From CAYZNE01 sp964461035 (lineage in GTDB: Archaea > Nanobdellota > Nanobdellia > Woesearchaeales > CAYZNE01), in assembly GCA_964461035.1 (NCBI GenBank), contig CAYWRI010000007.1, forward strand, positions 1-52,848: a stretch of DNA of 52,848 nucleotides, in the 5' to 3' direction. The notes beneath the pieces were generated by a model. That model was not told the DNA's origin, did no database searches, and worked only from the letters and a program-made list of their open reading frames with translations. The translations under genes and the position numbers were made by a program. Numbering within the stretch: the stretch's first letter is position 1; the number at the start of each line of letters is the position of its first letter. Below are positions 18,428 to 28,797 of this stretch, piece after piece.

Positions 18428-18493
18428 GATTTTAGCATATTAATCAATTACACACCTAAAAATTTTTAAAATAATGTGCATAAGTAATATAAA

Positions 18494-19567
18494 ATGGATA
18501 TAAAAGAAAGATTAAATTTAATAAAAGAAGTTGGTGAAGAAATAATTAATGAAACAGAATTATTAGAATTACTTAATTCTAAAAAAACTCCAATAGCTTA
18601 TGATGGATTCGAGCCATCAGGAAGAATTCATATTGCACAAGGTCTTCTAAGAACAATTAATGTAAATAAATTAACAAAAGCAGGAATACATTTTAAATTT
18701 TGGATTGCGGATTGGTTTGCACTTATGAATAATAAAATGGGTGGAGATCTTGAAAAAATAAAGATTGTTGGAAAATACTTTATAGAAGTCTGGAAAGCAT
18801 GTGGTATGGACTTAGAAAATGTTGAATTCTTATGGGCTTCTGAAAACATGAATAAAGATTATTGGTTAAGAGTTGTTAAAATTGGAAGAATGAATACTGT
18901 TACAAGAATAACAAGATGTGCACAAATAATGGGTAGGTGCGAATCCGATAAATTATCTGGAGCACAAATATTTTATCCTTGTATGCAAGCATCAGATATT
19001 TTTGAACTTGATGCAGATATTGCTCAACTTGGTATGGATCAGAGAAAAGTTAATGTTTTAGCAAGAGAAGTTGCTCCAAAACTTGGATTAAAAAAACCAA
19101 TTGCAATTCATCATCACATGTTAATGGGTTTAACTGAACCAAAAAACACTGAGTTAACAGGTGCAGATGCGGCAATAGCAAAGAAAATGTCTAAATCAAA
19201 TCCTAATTCCGCAATATTTATGACAGATACAAAAGAAGAAATTGATAGAAAATTCAAAAAAGCATTTTGTCCTGAAGGAGTTATAGAAAATAATCCTGTT
19301 TTAGAATATTGTAAATACATAATATTTGAGAAATTTAATTCTTTTAAAATAGAAAGACCTGAAAAGTTTGGGGGAAACATTACGTATAATTCATATGATA
19401 AACTTGAAACAGCTTTTGTAGCTAAAGAATTACATCCTATGGACTTAAAGACTTCTGCTTCAAAATACGTTAATGAACTTCTTGAACCTATAAGAAAACA
19501 TTTTGAAGAAAACCCTGAAGCAAAAGCATTACTTGAAAAAGTTAATGAGATAACTTCAAGTAATTAA
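18494..19567 (+). CDS. tyrS: Tyrosyl-tRNA synthetase
   Basis: This 357-residue class Ic aminoacyl-tRNA synthetase charges tRNA-Tyr. YDGFEPSGRIHIAQG (36-50) contains the HIGH-like signature HIAQ. CMQASDIFELDADIAQLGMDQRK is the archaeal/eukaryotic tyrosine-binding region, and KKMSKSNP near residue 229 is the KMSKS loop. It lacks the bacterial S4-like C-terminal domain, as is normal for archaeal enzymes (about 320-370). A TATA-like TTTTTAAAATA sits about 25-35 bp before the ATG. It stands alone downstream of the SRP RNA and the inverted-repeat element. Confidence 0.96.
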   Translation: MDIKERLNLIKEVGEEIINETELLELLNSKKTPIAYDGFEPSGRIHIAQGLLRTINVNKLTKAGIHFKFWIADWFALMNNKMGGDLEKIKIVGKYFIEVWKACGMDLENVEFLWASENMNKDYWLRVVKIGRMNTVTRITRCAQIMGRCESDKLSGAQIFYPCMQASDIFELDADIAQLGMDQRKVNVLAREVAPKLGLKKPIAIHHHMLMGLTEPKNTELTGADAAIAKKMSKSNPNSAIFMTDTKEEIDRKFKKAFCPEGVIENNPVLEYCKYIIFEKFNSFKIERPEKFGGNITYNSYDKLETAFVAKELHPMDLKTSASKYVNELLEPIRKHFEENPEAKALLEKVNEITSSN

Positions 19568-19573
19568 TTTATT

Positions 19574-21952
19574 TTATTCTGCTCTAATTTTAAGTTTTAT
19601 TTCCGTATTACACAATATATTAACTCTGTTCACTCTATCCATTAAATCTAATATTTTTAAAGTATCTCTTTTTTCACTTATCCACATTTTATTTTCACCG
19701 TCAAAATGGGTTTGAGTTCCATTCATTGCATATTTAAAGACCTCTCGCATGTTCTTTCCTTGAGATTCAATCATTCTTTTTGATTCTTGATATGTTGGCA
19801 TGTTTTGATATTCAACAACATATTTGTCCTTAAAAAATGATTCATCTTTAAAAATTTCAAGAACATCTTTTTCTTTTAAGTCAGTTTGATTTAATACATC
19901 TGCTAATTTATTTTTTTTATTGTTTGCAGCATTATATAATTCAGCAACTTTATTTAAATTATGTGGTTTAATATAACCTTTTTCAGCAGTTGTTAATATG
20001 CCTGATACATACTGCTGACCAATTAAAGCAGTACCAAAATCAGAATCCAATAATTCTAGTTTATTAACAAGAGTTTCATCCTCGAGTTCACTCACTTTTT
20101 TGTGTTCTTTAAGCTCTGCTAAAGTTTTTCTAAATTGTTGTACAATTTTAGGAGAATAAATATTATTATTTAATGAAGATAAAAATAAATCTTTTTGTAT
20201 TCTGCTAGCGGATAAGTCTCCAAAAGAAAAATCAAGTTTATTATGTCTCTTTGCTAATTCCTCAAAAGTTATTCCATAATCACTTTCAAAATTTTCACCC
20301 AATTTTAATTCAGAAAAATTTATTTTAGTTGATTCTCTTGAATGTAAAACTTTTTTTAATTCATCATCTTTTTTTTCAGGAGTATCATAATATTCAGAAA
20401 TGTTCTCTTCATAGCTCTGAATAAATCCTCTAACTCTATTAGCAAGAATTGTTGTTTCATACATATTTCTGAACTCTCGCATACTTGTTCCACTTAAAAT
20501 ATCATTTTTCTGCGCTAAGTCTTCAGGTTCAGCAAATAAATCTGAAACTTCTTCAGGATTAAAAGAAGTTATCTGTGTTAATCTAGAATATTCTTTTATA
20601 ATTTTCCAATCGTCTCTTTTAATAACATACGAAAGTTGATTTTCTTTCATAGAAGATATTCTTCTTGGAACACTATTTCTTGTACAATCTTCCATTAATC
20701 TGTTATTTTCATCATAAAATAAATCTTTAAAAGAATCAAAAGCTCTTTGAAATTCAACTTTTAATTCTTCACCTTTAATATTCTTTTTATGAGTTAAAGC
20801 AAGGTTTTCCTCTCTTCTTAATTCTACAACGGGATAAATATCAATTAAATCCGCGATTTGAAAAACAGTTCTTCCAATATTAGTATTTACTGCAGATCTC
20901 ATTTTTAAAACAGCATTTGTGAATTTTTTTAGGTTATCATATTTTTCTATTTTTTGAATTAAATTTTGAGAAAATTCAATATTTCTATTTTTTGAGTGAT
21001 GATGGTCATCTAAAGTTTGAGTTTTCTTTCCAGGAAAATCATATAATTCAATCATAAATTCTAAATCATCAAGTCTTTTAGCAAGATGTGCTTTGGAATT
21101 GACTTTGTTATGTTGAAGATAATATGTAAATAAAAGACCATAAATCTCATTAATTTTAGTTATATCTGTTCTATCTTCATTTAACTTTAAGTGTTTTAAT
21201 TGTCCTAAATAATTCTGAATATATTTCGGTAAATCTTTTTTTATTTCATCTTTTAAAAACCAGCCTATAATTGTTCCACCTATTGAAGGTTTTGTAAACT
21301 CTTCTATTGATTTTTCATACATGTCTGGGTGTTGTTGTCTTAAGTCAAGTAACTTTTCAATTACAACACCTAGCTCTTTATTGACTTGTTCATTAAGATA
21401 ATTAACCAAGCCCATATTTCTTTTTATGGTTCTTGAAGTTTTAAGATCAGATGAAAATCCTTCAATTCTTTTCCTGACAAGAGATTGTTTCTTTTTTTCA
21501 GAATAATTCTTTGAATCAAATAATTCTTTTCTTTGTTCATTAGAACCAAATATCATTAAATGATTAATAGCATCAAAACCAGTATTAATTGTTGCTGATT
21601 TAAGCTGTTGATGATCTCCTCTTATTGCATATTTAAAGTTTTGATTTATTAATCGTCCACCCAAGAATGCAATTCCTAAACTTTCTTTTTCACCTTGTCT
21701 AATTTGATTTTTTTCTTTTTCAGTAGGAATGTAAAAATCAACAAGTTCTAAACTCGCAACAGCTTCAAAAACATTATATGTTCCTGCATTAATAAGAAAC
21801 TTTTCTAAGTGGTCTGATTTTCCTTTATATTGATTATATAGTTTTTCAAATTCTTCGATTCTGTTCTCAGGAATTGCAGACTCTATTTCTTTAAGTAATC
21901 TACGTTCATTTTCACTTCCAGATTTTAATTCTAATTTTTGTTCTAATGACAT
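19574..21952 (-). CDS. Large orphan protein (792 residues), unknown
   Basis: This is a single long frame with an ATG start and no recognisable domain. The product is hydrophilic and predicted mostly helical, rich in Lys/Glu/Asn/Leu, with no signal peptide or membrane helix. There are no Cys clusters, P-loop or obvious catalytic motif. Local features include a DDHHHSKNR His cluster near residue 320. Codon and base composition match neighbours, so it is not an obvious recent import. The gene is convergent with tyrS (6 bp between stops) and divergent from the HAD gene. It may be a lineage-specific structural or regulatory protein. Confidence 0.8.
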   Translation of the reverse strand: MSLEQKLELKSGSENERRLLKEIESAIPENRIEEFEKLYNQYKGKSDHLEKFLINAGTYNVFEAVASLELVDFYIPTEKEKNQIRQGEKESLGIAFLGGRLINQNFKYAIRGDHQQLKSATINTGFDAINHLMIFGSNEQRKELFDSKNYSEKKKQSLVRKRIEGFSSDLKTSRTIKRNMGLVNYLNEQVNKELGVVIEKLLDLRQQHPDMYEKSIEEFTKPSIGGTIIGWFLKDEIKKDLPKYIQNYLGQLKHLKLNEDRTDITKINEIYGLLFTYYLQHNKVNSKAHLAKRLDDLEFMIELYDFPGKKTQTLDDHHHSKNRNIEFSQNLIQKIEKYDNLKKFTNAVLKMRSAVNTNIGRTVFQIADLIDIYPVVELRREENLALTHKKNIKGEELKVEFQRAFDSFKDLFYDENNRLMEDCTRNSVPRRISSMKENQLSYVIKRDDWKIIKEYSRLTQITSFNPEEVSDLFAEPEDLAQKNDILSGTSMREFRNMYETTILANRVRGFIQSYEENISEYYDTPEKKDDELKKVLHSRESTKINFSELKLGENFESDYGITFEELAKRHNKLDFSFGDLSASRIQKDLFLSSLNNNIYSPKIVQQFRKTLAELKEHKKVSELEDETLVNKLELLDSDFGTALIGQQYVSGILTTAEKGYIKPHNLNKVAELYNAANNKKNKLADVLNQTDLKEKDVLEIFKDESFFKDKYVVEYQNMPTYQESKRMIESQGKNMREVFKYAMNGTQTHFDGENKMWISEKRDTLKILDLMDRVNRVNILCNTEIKLKIRAE

Positions 21953-22053
21953 TTTGCAGTTTCACAGTGCTATTTGTAGTTTTATTTATATTATGCACAG
22001 AAACGAAGATTAATATATAAATTATTCCATTTTTACTAATCTGTGGTAGTTAC

Positions 22054-22788
22054 ATGGCAAAAAAACTTATAAATCTTATAAATTTTCAAATTATTATGTT
22101 TGACTTGAATCATAACATTGAAATTTTAGTAGGAATTGATCGAGATAATACAATAAATCAAGATATAGACTCATACTTTGGATCCCAGGATAATTGGCGA
22201 GAAAAATTAGAATTTGTTCCTGGAGCAATTGAAGGATTGAGAATGCTTTCAGAAAATCCGAAAATTGCTCTTGCAGTTTTATCAAATCAAGTAGGTATTG
22301 CCAGAGGAGTTTTAACTGAAACAAGAGTTCAAGAAATAAACCAATATATGAACGAACTATTAACAAAACAAGGTGTAAACATTGATTCTTGGAAATATTG
22401 TCCGTTTTCTTCATTAAGAGGTGCTAGAAGATGGAAACGAAAAGGGGTTGAAACTATTAATTATAATTATGTTCTTGAAAAAAAAGATTTAAGAAGTAAA
22501 TTAATTAAACCTGAAATTGGAATGATAAGTGAAGTTGTTTATGAATTAGGATTAATAACAAATAATCTTTCAATATACGTAATGGGTGATAGACATAGTG
22601 ATGTTAGAACAGGTACTAATGCGGGTGGTTCAGGAATATTAGTAAATAGTCCTAATATTGTTCGTAGTTCTTCTTCTTTTAACAGAACAAATAAGAGAGT
22701 GAACGCAATGATTGAAGATCCAAAATACTCTCAAAGGGTCCATATTGTGACTAGTTTAATTGAAGCTGCACAAATTATTTTAAGATGA
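22054..22788 (+). CDS. HAD-superfamily phosphatase, GmhB/HisB-N-like
   Basis: This 244-residue HAD phosphatase has the nucleophile motif DRDNTIN (usually DRDGTIN), motif II in VLSNQVGIARG, and KPEIGM plus GDRHSDVRTGTNAGG (motifs III and IV). This order matches the heptose 1,7-bisphosphatase / histidinol-phosphatase subgroup. The Cys/His zinc loop typical of GmhB is absent; only one Cys precedes the Pro. The ATG at 22054 is preceded by TATA-like TATATAAAT about 35 bp upstream. A second in-frame ATG at 22099 would remove a basic leader that is not part of the fold, so the start is uncertain. The substrate is unknown. Confidence 0.85.
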   Translation: MAKKLINLINFQIIMFDLNHNIEILVGIDRDNTINQDIDSYFGSQDNWREKLEFVPGAIEGLRMLSENPKIALAVLSNQVGIARGVLTETRVQEINQYMNELLTKQGVNIDSWKYCPFSSLRGARRWKRKGVETINYNYVLEKKDLRSKLIKPEIGMISEVVYELGLITNNLSIYVMGDRHSDVRTGTNAGGSGILVNSPNIVRSSSSFNRTNKRVNAMIEDPKYSQRVHIVTSLIEAAQIILR

Positions 22789-22876
22789 TTTTCTTGTAAT
22801 ATTTGCTTATTTAGGATTCTTATAATTGTGTATAACTAAGAATTAATTGAATCATACTTTCAAGCATCAGTTTAAT

Positions 22877-23539
22877 TTATTTTACTTTATCAATTTGTAA
22901 TCTTTCAGATAAAGTTTTTAATAAATATTCATATGAAAATCTTCTTAAACCGTTAGCATATTTTAAATCATGAAACACTTCTATAGATTCATTGTTTGAA
23001 GAAAGTTTTAATCTATTCATAGCTACTTCTCGCTCAACAGCATATTTTCCACCATGAGACAAATCTTGAGTTAAAATGCCTACAACACCATAACCTGCAA
23101 CTATTCCTGTAACCCCTGGAATATTTTTCCCGTCTTTAGCATATTGTTTAAAATATTCTCCTTCCTTACATAATAAAGACAAACTGATACTTTCATGAAA
23201 ACAAGAAGTAGTTTCAAAATCTGATTCATCAGAATATGTTGCAGTTGAAAGCTCAGAATAAACCCATCCCAGTTTACTTACAAGAGTTATTTTCTTACCA
23301 TCAACAATTATTGGATACATTAAACCTTTACCCAATCTTATTACTTCTCTACTTCTTCCTGCACCAATAACTTCAATCTGATTTTCAATATTTCTTACAG
23401 GTAATTTTTCATTTTTATTTCTGTAAAACTCATTATGTTTTAATATATAAATATTTTTTACTAAATCAATTAAAACAGGATTAGAAATTATTTGATTTTT
23501 AAGATCATTCCATCTTTCTGAGTTATTAAAAGCGTTCAT
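22877..23539 (-). CDS. Hypothetical protein, 220 residues
   Basis: This soluble alpha/beta protein has no recognised family. Visible segments include an N-terminal helical part (about 1-35), a strand-rich centre with IEVIGAGRSREVIRLGKG, GKKITLVSKLGWVYSEL and GVTGIVAGYGVVGILTQDL, and a helical C terminus. The VIGAGRSREV turn and paired Gly-rich strands could be a ligand site, but there is no clear Rossmann or kinase motif. No membrane segment is seen. It is divergent from the aIF5B gene across about 130 bp that should hold both promoters. Confidence 0.65.
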   Translation of the reverse strand: MNAFNNSERWNDLKNQIISNPVLIDLVKNIYILKHNEFYRNKNEKLPVRNIENQIEVIGAGRSREVIRLGKGLMYPIIVDGKKITLVSKLGWVYSELSTATYSDESDFETTSCFHESISLSLLCKEGEYFKQYAKDGKNIPGVTGIVAGYGVVGILTQDLSHGGKYAVEREVAMNRLKLSSNNESIEVFHDLKYANGLRRFSYEYLLKTLSERLQIDKVK

Positions 23540-23671
23540 ACATAAGTGTTAATCCATAACATTATTTAAAATTATCTGTAACGTTTTAAAACCGCTTTTA
23601 CTAAGTTGAATATGCCATTCAACTCAAACCACACAATCAAATTTATAAAAAGTAATATTTTCCTTATATGA

Positions 23672-25483
23672 ATGTCAAAGGATAATACTCAGAATACTAG
23701 AAATAATATAAGAAGTCCTATTGTTTCAGTATTAGGTCATGTAGATCATGGAAAATCAAGTATTTTAGATGCAGTTAGAGATTCTAATATTTTAAAGACT
23801 GAAGCAGGAGCAATAACTCAGGCAATAGGTGCAAGTATTGTTCCTTTACATATCTTAAAAAAGAAATGTGGAGCTCTTCTCGAAGCTCTAAAAATGGAAT
23901 TAACAATTCCTGGATTATTATTTATTGACACACCAGGCCACGCTGCTTTTACTTCACTAAGAAAAAGAGGTGGAGCACTTGCAGATATTGCTATTGTTGT
24001 TATAGACATAAATGAAGGGTTTAAGCCACAAACCTTGGAAGCAATAGAAATTCTAAGGTCAAGCAAGACTCCTTTTGTCATTGCAGCTAATAAACTAGAT
24101 ATTATTCCAAGATTTAATATTAAAGCTAATCAAAATTGTAAGGGTCTATTAAAACTCATAGATGCTCAAACTCCTGAAGTTATTGAAACAGTAGATAAAA
24201 AACTGTATGAACTTGTTGGAAAACTTCATGAAAAATTTGAATTATCTTCAGATAGATTTGATAGAATTGATTTTACAAAGCAAATAGCAATTGTTCCATG
24301 TTCTGCAAAATGCGGAATTGGAATCTCAGAATTGTTAATGGTTGTAACAGGTTTAGCACAGAGATTTCTAGAAAACAATCTTCATATTACTGTAGGAGGT
24401 CCTGGAAAAGGAACAATACTTGAAGTAAAAGAAGAAAAAGGATTAGGGATAACTATTGAAATAATTTTGTATGATGGTTCATTAAAAGTTAATGATACGA
24501 TTGTGATAGGTTCAATGAATGAGCCAATTATTACAAAAATTAGGGCATTACTTCAACCACTTCCATTACAAGAGATGAGAGATAAAAAAAGTAGTTTTAA
24601 GCATGAAAAACAGGTTTTTGCTGCAACAGGAGTTAAAATATCTGCACCTAATATTGAAGGGGTAAGTTCAGGAATGCCAATAATATCTTGTTTAAACGAT
24701 GAAGATTCAATAAATTCTGCAAAAGATTGTGTTCAAAGTCAAATTAATGAAATAACTATTGATACAGATGGTGTTGGAATAGTTTTGAAAGCAGACAATC
24801 TTGGTTCATTGGAAGCATTAATAACTTTACTCCGAGAAAAAGATGTTCCAATAAAAAAAGCAACACTTGGAAACATATCTAAAAAAGATATTATGGATGC
24901 AGAAGCTAATTATGAAGAAGATCCTAAAACTTGTATTATTCTTGCATTTAATTCAAAAATAGATACTGATTATGCTTCTGAACACGTAAAAATAATAGAA
25001 TCGGACATAATCTATAAAATTCTTGATGAATATGAAGAATATGTTGATGCTGCGAAGAAAAAAGAAGAACAAGCTAAACTTGATTCTGTAGTTAGACCTG
25101 CAAGACTTGAGTTTTTACAAAACTGTATTTTTAGACAATGTAACCCTGCTGTTTTTGGAGTTGAAATTCTTGCAGGTAAAATAAAAACAAATACTTCTTT
25201 AATAAATGCGGAAACAGGTAAAAATATTGGTTCTATAAAAAGTATTCAAAAAAATAAAGATAATGTTTCTTCTGCTGTGAAAAAAGACAGAGTAGCAATT
25301 AGTGTTCCTCATTTGACAATAGGACGACAAGCTCAAGAAGGAGAAATATTTTTAATAGATATTCCTGAATCTGATTTCAGAGAATTAAAAAAGTATTCAA
25401 AATTATTATCAAAAGAAGAAATTGAAATTCTAAAAGAATTTGCAGATCTTAGGAGAAAAAACAATCCCGTTTGGGGCATATGA
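23672..25483 (+). CDS. infB: Translation initiation factor aIF5B
   Basis: This 603-residue archaeal IF2/eIF5B homologue promotes subunit joining during initiation. GTPase motifs are G1 GHVDHGKS (22-29), G3 DTPGHAAF (86-93) and G4 NKLD (140-143). Domain II follows, then a domain III segment GIVLKADNLGSLEALITLL, and a C-terminal domain with ARLEFLQNCIFRQCNPAVFG, which contacts initiator tRNA. Length is normal for archaeal aIF5B (about 590-600), and it lacks the long N-terminal extensions of eukaryotic forms. No intein is seen in the G domain. Confidence 0.97.
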   Translation: MSKDNTQNTRNNIRSPIVSVLGHVDHGKSSILDAVRDSNILKTEAGAITQAIGASIVPLHILKKKCGALLEALKMELTIPGLLFIDTPGHAAFTSLRKRGGALADIAIVVIDINEGFKPQTLEAIEILRSSKTPFVIAANKLDIIPRFNIKANQNCKGLLKLIDAQTPEVIETVDKKLYELVGKLHEKFELSSDRFDRIDFTKQIAIVPCSAKCGIGISELLMVVTGLAQRFLENNLHITVGGPGKGTILEVKEEKGLGITIEIILYDGSLKVNDTIVIGSMNEPIITKIRALLQPLPLQEMRDKKSSFKHEKQVFAATGVKISAPNIEGVSSGMPIISCLNDEDSINSAKDCVQSQINEITIDTDGVGIVLKADNLGSLEALITLLREKDVPIKKATLGNISKKDIMDAEANYEEDPKTCIILAFNSKIDTDYASEHVKIIESDIIYKILDEYEEYVDAAKKKEEQAKLDSVVRPARLEFLQNCIFRQCNPAVFGVEILAGKIKTNTSLINAETGKNIGSIKSIQKNKDNVSSAVKKDRVAISVPHLTIGRQAQEGEIFLIDIPESDFRELKKYSKLLSKEEIEILKEFADLRRKNNPVWGI

Positions 25484-25564
25484 GAAACTTGATAAATAAT
25501 ATTACATTTTTAATTGATATTAAAAATTAAAGAATAATTACAAATAACGAATGGGTGAATTATT

Positions 25565-28500
25565 ATGGATTTAGAAAAATATGGCGTGGAAACTCATAAA
25601 AAAGTATTAGAATTTTGGAAAAATAATAGTATTTACTCTAAATCCCGAATCATATTTCAAAAATCAAATAATAAAAAACCATTTTATTTTCTTCAAGGTC
25701 CACCATATACAAGTGGAAAATTTCACATTGCTCATGCTTGGAATAATTCGATGAAAGATTTCATTATGAGATATAAACGAATGAAAGGATTTGAAGTTTG
25801 GGATAGAGCCGGATATGATATGCATGGTCTTCCAACTGCAAAAAAAGTTCAAGCAAAATTCAATCTAAAAACCAAAGAAGATATTGCAGAATTTGGTTAT
25901 GAAAAATTTGCAGAAGAATGTATAAAATTAAGCAAAGAATATGCTGATTTAATGAGTGAAGAACTTTTTGATATGGGAATATGGATGGATTATGAAAATC
26001 CTTACTTGCCTATAACCCAAGAGTATATTGATGGAGTTTGGTATTTAATAAAAAAAGCTCATGAAAAAAATAGACTTTACAAGGGTTTAAGAACAACTTC
26101 ATGGTGTAGAGATTGTGCAACAGCTCTTGCAAAACACGAACAAGAATATGTTGAATTAACAGATACAAGTATTTATGTTAAATTTCAAACAGTTGAAGAT
26201 AAAAACACATTTTTTGTGATTTGGACTACAACCCCTTGGACAATAACATTCAATCTTGCAATAATGGTTAACCCTGATTTTGATTATTCTTATGTGGAAG
26301 TTCATAATAAAATAAAAAAAGAAACTTGGATTATTGCAACAGAACTTGTTGATTCAGTAATGAAACATATAGAATTAGATTATAAAATTATAAAATCTGT
26401 TAAAGGTAAAGAACTTACAGGTAAAAAATATATTCATGTTTGGCAAGATGAAATCAAAGACTTACAAGATATTAAAGATAAATATGATAAAGCATTTACA
26501 ATTCTGGAAAGTAAAGAATATGTAACTTTAGGAACAGGTTCAGGTCTTGTTCATACTGCACCTGGTTGTGGACCTGAAGATTATGAAGTTGGATATAGAA
26601 ATGGTCTTCCTGCATTTAATACAATAACTGAATATGGTGTATTTCCTGAAGGATATGGTAGATTTACGGGAATGACCGCAAAAGTAGATGATAAAAAATT
26701 CATCAAAGCAATGGAAGATGATAAAGTAATCATTGCAAAACAAGATTTTGTTCATGATTATGCTACTTGCGAAAGATGTCATACTCCCGTTATATTTAGA
26801 ACAACAGAACAATGGTTCTTCAAAGTTGAAGATCTTAAACCAAAAATGCTTGAGTTTAATCAAGAAATAAATTGGATTCCTAAAACAGGAGGAAATGCAT
26901 TTGAAGCTTGGCTTGAAAATCTTAGAGATAATTCAATAACAAAACAAAGATTCTGGGGAACACCAGTTCCTATTTGGGTATGTGATAAATGTGGAGAAGT
27001 AGAAGTTATTGGTTCAAGAGCAGAATTGGAAAAAAAACAAAAAGTTCTTCCTGAAAATCTTCACAAACCATGGATTGATACTATAACTTGGAAATGCTCT
27101 GAGTGTGGCGGAGAAATGAAAAGAATTCCTGACATTCTTGATGTATGGATTGATGCAGGAACAGCTTCGTGGAATTGCTTACATTATCCTACAACAAAAG
27201 AACACTTTGAAAAATTCTTTCCAGCAGATTTTATTCTTGAAGCAAGAGAACAAATTAGGGGTTGGTTTAATCTGTTAATGGTTGCTTCAATACTTGCTCT
27301 TGACAAAAATAGTTTTAAGTCTTGTTATATGCATGGAATGTTAACAGATGTTGACGGTGTGAAAATGAGTAAGAGCTTAGGAAACATTATGCGGCCTGAA
27401 GAACTTACAGAAAAATATGGTTCGGATACATTAAGATTTTACATGTCTAGAACAAAAGCAGGAAATGATATAAACTTTTCATGGGATGAAGCAGACTTAG
27501 CATATAAAAATCTGATGATACTTTGGAATGTTCATAATTTAATAATTAATTTTTCTAAAGAAATAGCAAAAACACCCGAACTCATAAAAGATACTAAGGA
27601 TTTAGAAAAACCAGAATTATTCATTTTGAGTAGACTTAACAGGACTCTGAAAAAAGTTACTGAATATTATGATTCATTTCAAATAGATATGTTATCTTCT
27701 GAAATAGAAAAAATGTTTTTAGAACTTTCAAGAGTTTATATTCAAATAGTAAGAGCCGATATGACTTTTGCAGACGATAAAAGAAAGAAAATAATTCTTG
27801 ACACAATGTTTACAGTATTAGATGGAATAATAAAAATGTTAGCGCCAATAACACCATTTATTTCAGAAGCTATTTATCAAAACTTAAAAAATATTAACGC
27901 TGTAAGTAAAGAATCAATTCATCTTGAATATTGGACAGAAACAAATGAAAAATTTATTGATGAAAACTTAGAATCTGAATTTTTAATGAGTTTATCAATT
28001 ATTGAAGCAGGACTTTCTGCAAGGGACAAATCACAAACAGGATTAAGATGGCCTTTACCAGAATTAATGATTGCATTACACGATTCAAAAAATAAAACTT
28101 CAATAAATAAAGTTGAAAACATGATTCTTAATCAACTAAATGTTAAAACAATAACATTTGGTCATCCTGAATTCAATATTGAAGTAAAACCTAATTATAA
28201 AAAAATAGGTCAAGACTTTGGAACAGAAACAGGAGATGTTTTAGTTGCAATAAAAGGCAAAAACGAAGAAATTGCTCAAACATTTAAAGAAAATAAAGAT
28301 TACAAATTCACTGTTAAAGATAAAGAAATTGTTTTAACACAAGAAATGTTTGAGATAAAAAAACTTTGTGAGGGATATGCAGTTTCTGAATTCAAATTTG
28401 GAACAGTTTACTTAAAACAAGAAATGACTCCTGAATTAGAAATAGAAGGTTTTACTAGAGAAATAACTAGAAGAATTCAGAATCTAAGAAAAATTGTGGG

Positions 28501-28693
28501 ATTGAATAAGTCTGACAGAATCAAATTAGTTCTTACTTTACCTGAAGAATTAACTGATGTGAAAAAATATGAATCAACTCTACTTGTAAAAGTTGGTGCA
28601 GATAAAGTTTCCTATGCTTCTTCAGAAAACTGCAAACATTCTGCCATAGAAACAATCAAATCCAAAAAGATTGGCATTGGTTTTGATTTGTGA
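25565..28693 (+). CDS. ileS: Isoleucyl-tRNA synthetase
   Basis: This 1042-residue class Ia synthetase has the HIGH-like motif HIAH in PPYTSGKFHIAHA (45-57). KMSKS is in DGVKMSKSLGN near residue 600. The CP1 editing domain shows VIWTTTPWTITFN, whose Thr-rich stretch hydrolyses mischarged Val-tRNA. Zinc-type CxxC pairs appear in ATCERCHTP, VCDKCGEV and WKCSECGG. Length is normal for archaeal/eukaryotic-type IleRS (about 1040). A GGTGA Shine-Dalgarno element (25553-25557) precedes the ATG. It may be co-transcribed with aIF5B 80 bp upstream. Confidence 0.97.
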   Translation: MDLEKYGVETHKKVLEFWKNNSIYSKSRIIFQKSNNKKPFYFLQGPPYTSGKFHIAHAWNNSMKDFIMRYKRMKGFEVWDRAGYDMHGLPTAKKVQAKFNLKTKEDIAEFGYEKFAEECIKLSKEYADLMSEELFDMGIWMDYENPYLPITQEYIDGVWYLIKKAHEKNRLYKGLRTTSWCRDCATALAKHEQEYVELTDTSIYVKFQTVEDKNTFFVIWTTTPWTITFNLAIMVNPDFDYSYVEVHNKIKKETWIIATELVDSVMKHIELDYKIIKSVKGKELTGKKYIHVWQDEIKDLQDIKDKYDKAFTILESKEYVTLGTGSGLVHTAPGCGPEDYEVGYRNGLPAFNTITEYGVFPEGYGRFTGMTAKVDDKKFIKAMEDDKVIIAKQDFVHDYATCERCHTPVIFRTTEQWFFKVEDLKPKMLEFNQEINWIPKTGGNAFEAWLENLRDNSITKQRFWGTPVPIWVCDKCGEVEVIGSRAELEKKQKVLPENLHKPWIDTITWKCSECGGEMKRIPDILDVWIDAGTASWNCLHYPTTKEHFEKFFPADFILEAREQIRGWFNLLMVASILALDKNSFKSCYMHGMLTDVDGVKMSKSLGNIMRPEELTEKYGSDTLRFYMSRTKAGNDINFSWDEADLAYKNLMILWNVHNLIINFSKEIAKTPELIKDTKDLEKPELFILSRLNRTLKKVTEYYDSFQIDMLSSEIEKMFLELSRVYIQIVRADMTFADDKRKKIILDTMFTVLDGIIKMLAPITPFISEAIYQNLKNINAVSKESIHLEYWTETNEKFIDENLESEFLMSLSIIEAGLSARDKSQTGLRWPLPELMIALHDSKNKTSINKVENMILNQLNVKTITFGHPEFNIEVKPNYKKIGQDFGTETGDVLVAIKGKNEEIAQTFKENKDYKFTVKDKEIVLTQEMFEIKKLCEGYAVSEFKFGTVYLKQEMTPELEIEGFTREITRRIQNLRKIVGLNKSDRIKLVLTLPEELTDVKKYESTLLVKVGADKVSYASSENCKHSAIETIKSKKIGIGFDL

Positions 28694-28797
28694 TTTGTTT
28701 ATTTTCTTATTTTTCTTTTTGCATTTATTTGTTGAGATTACCTTTAAATCATAGATTTATATAAAAATTTTTAAAAAGGTAGGAAGATGATAATTAT

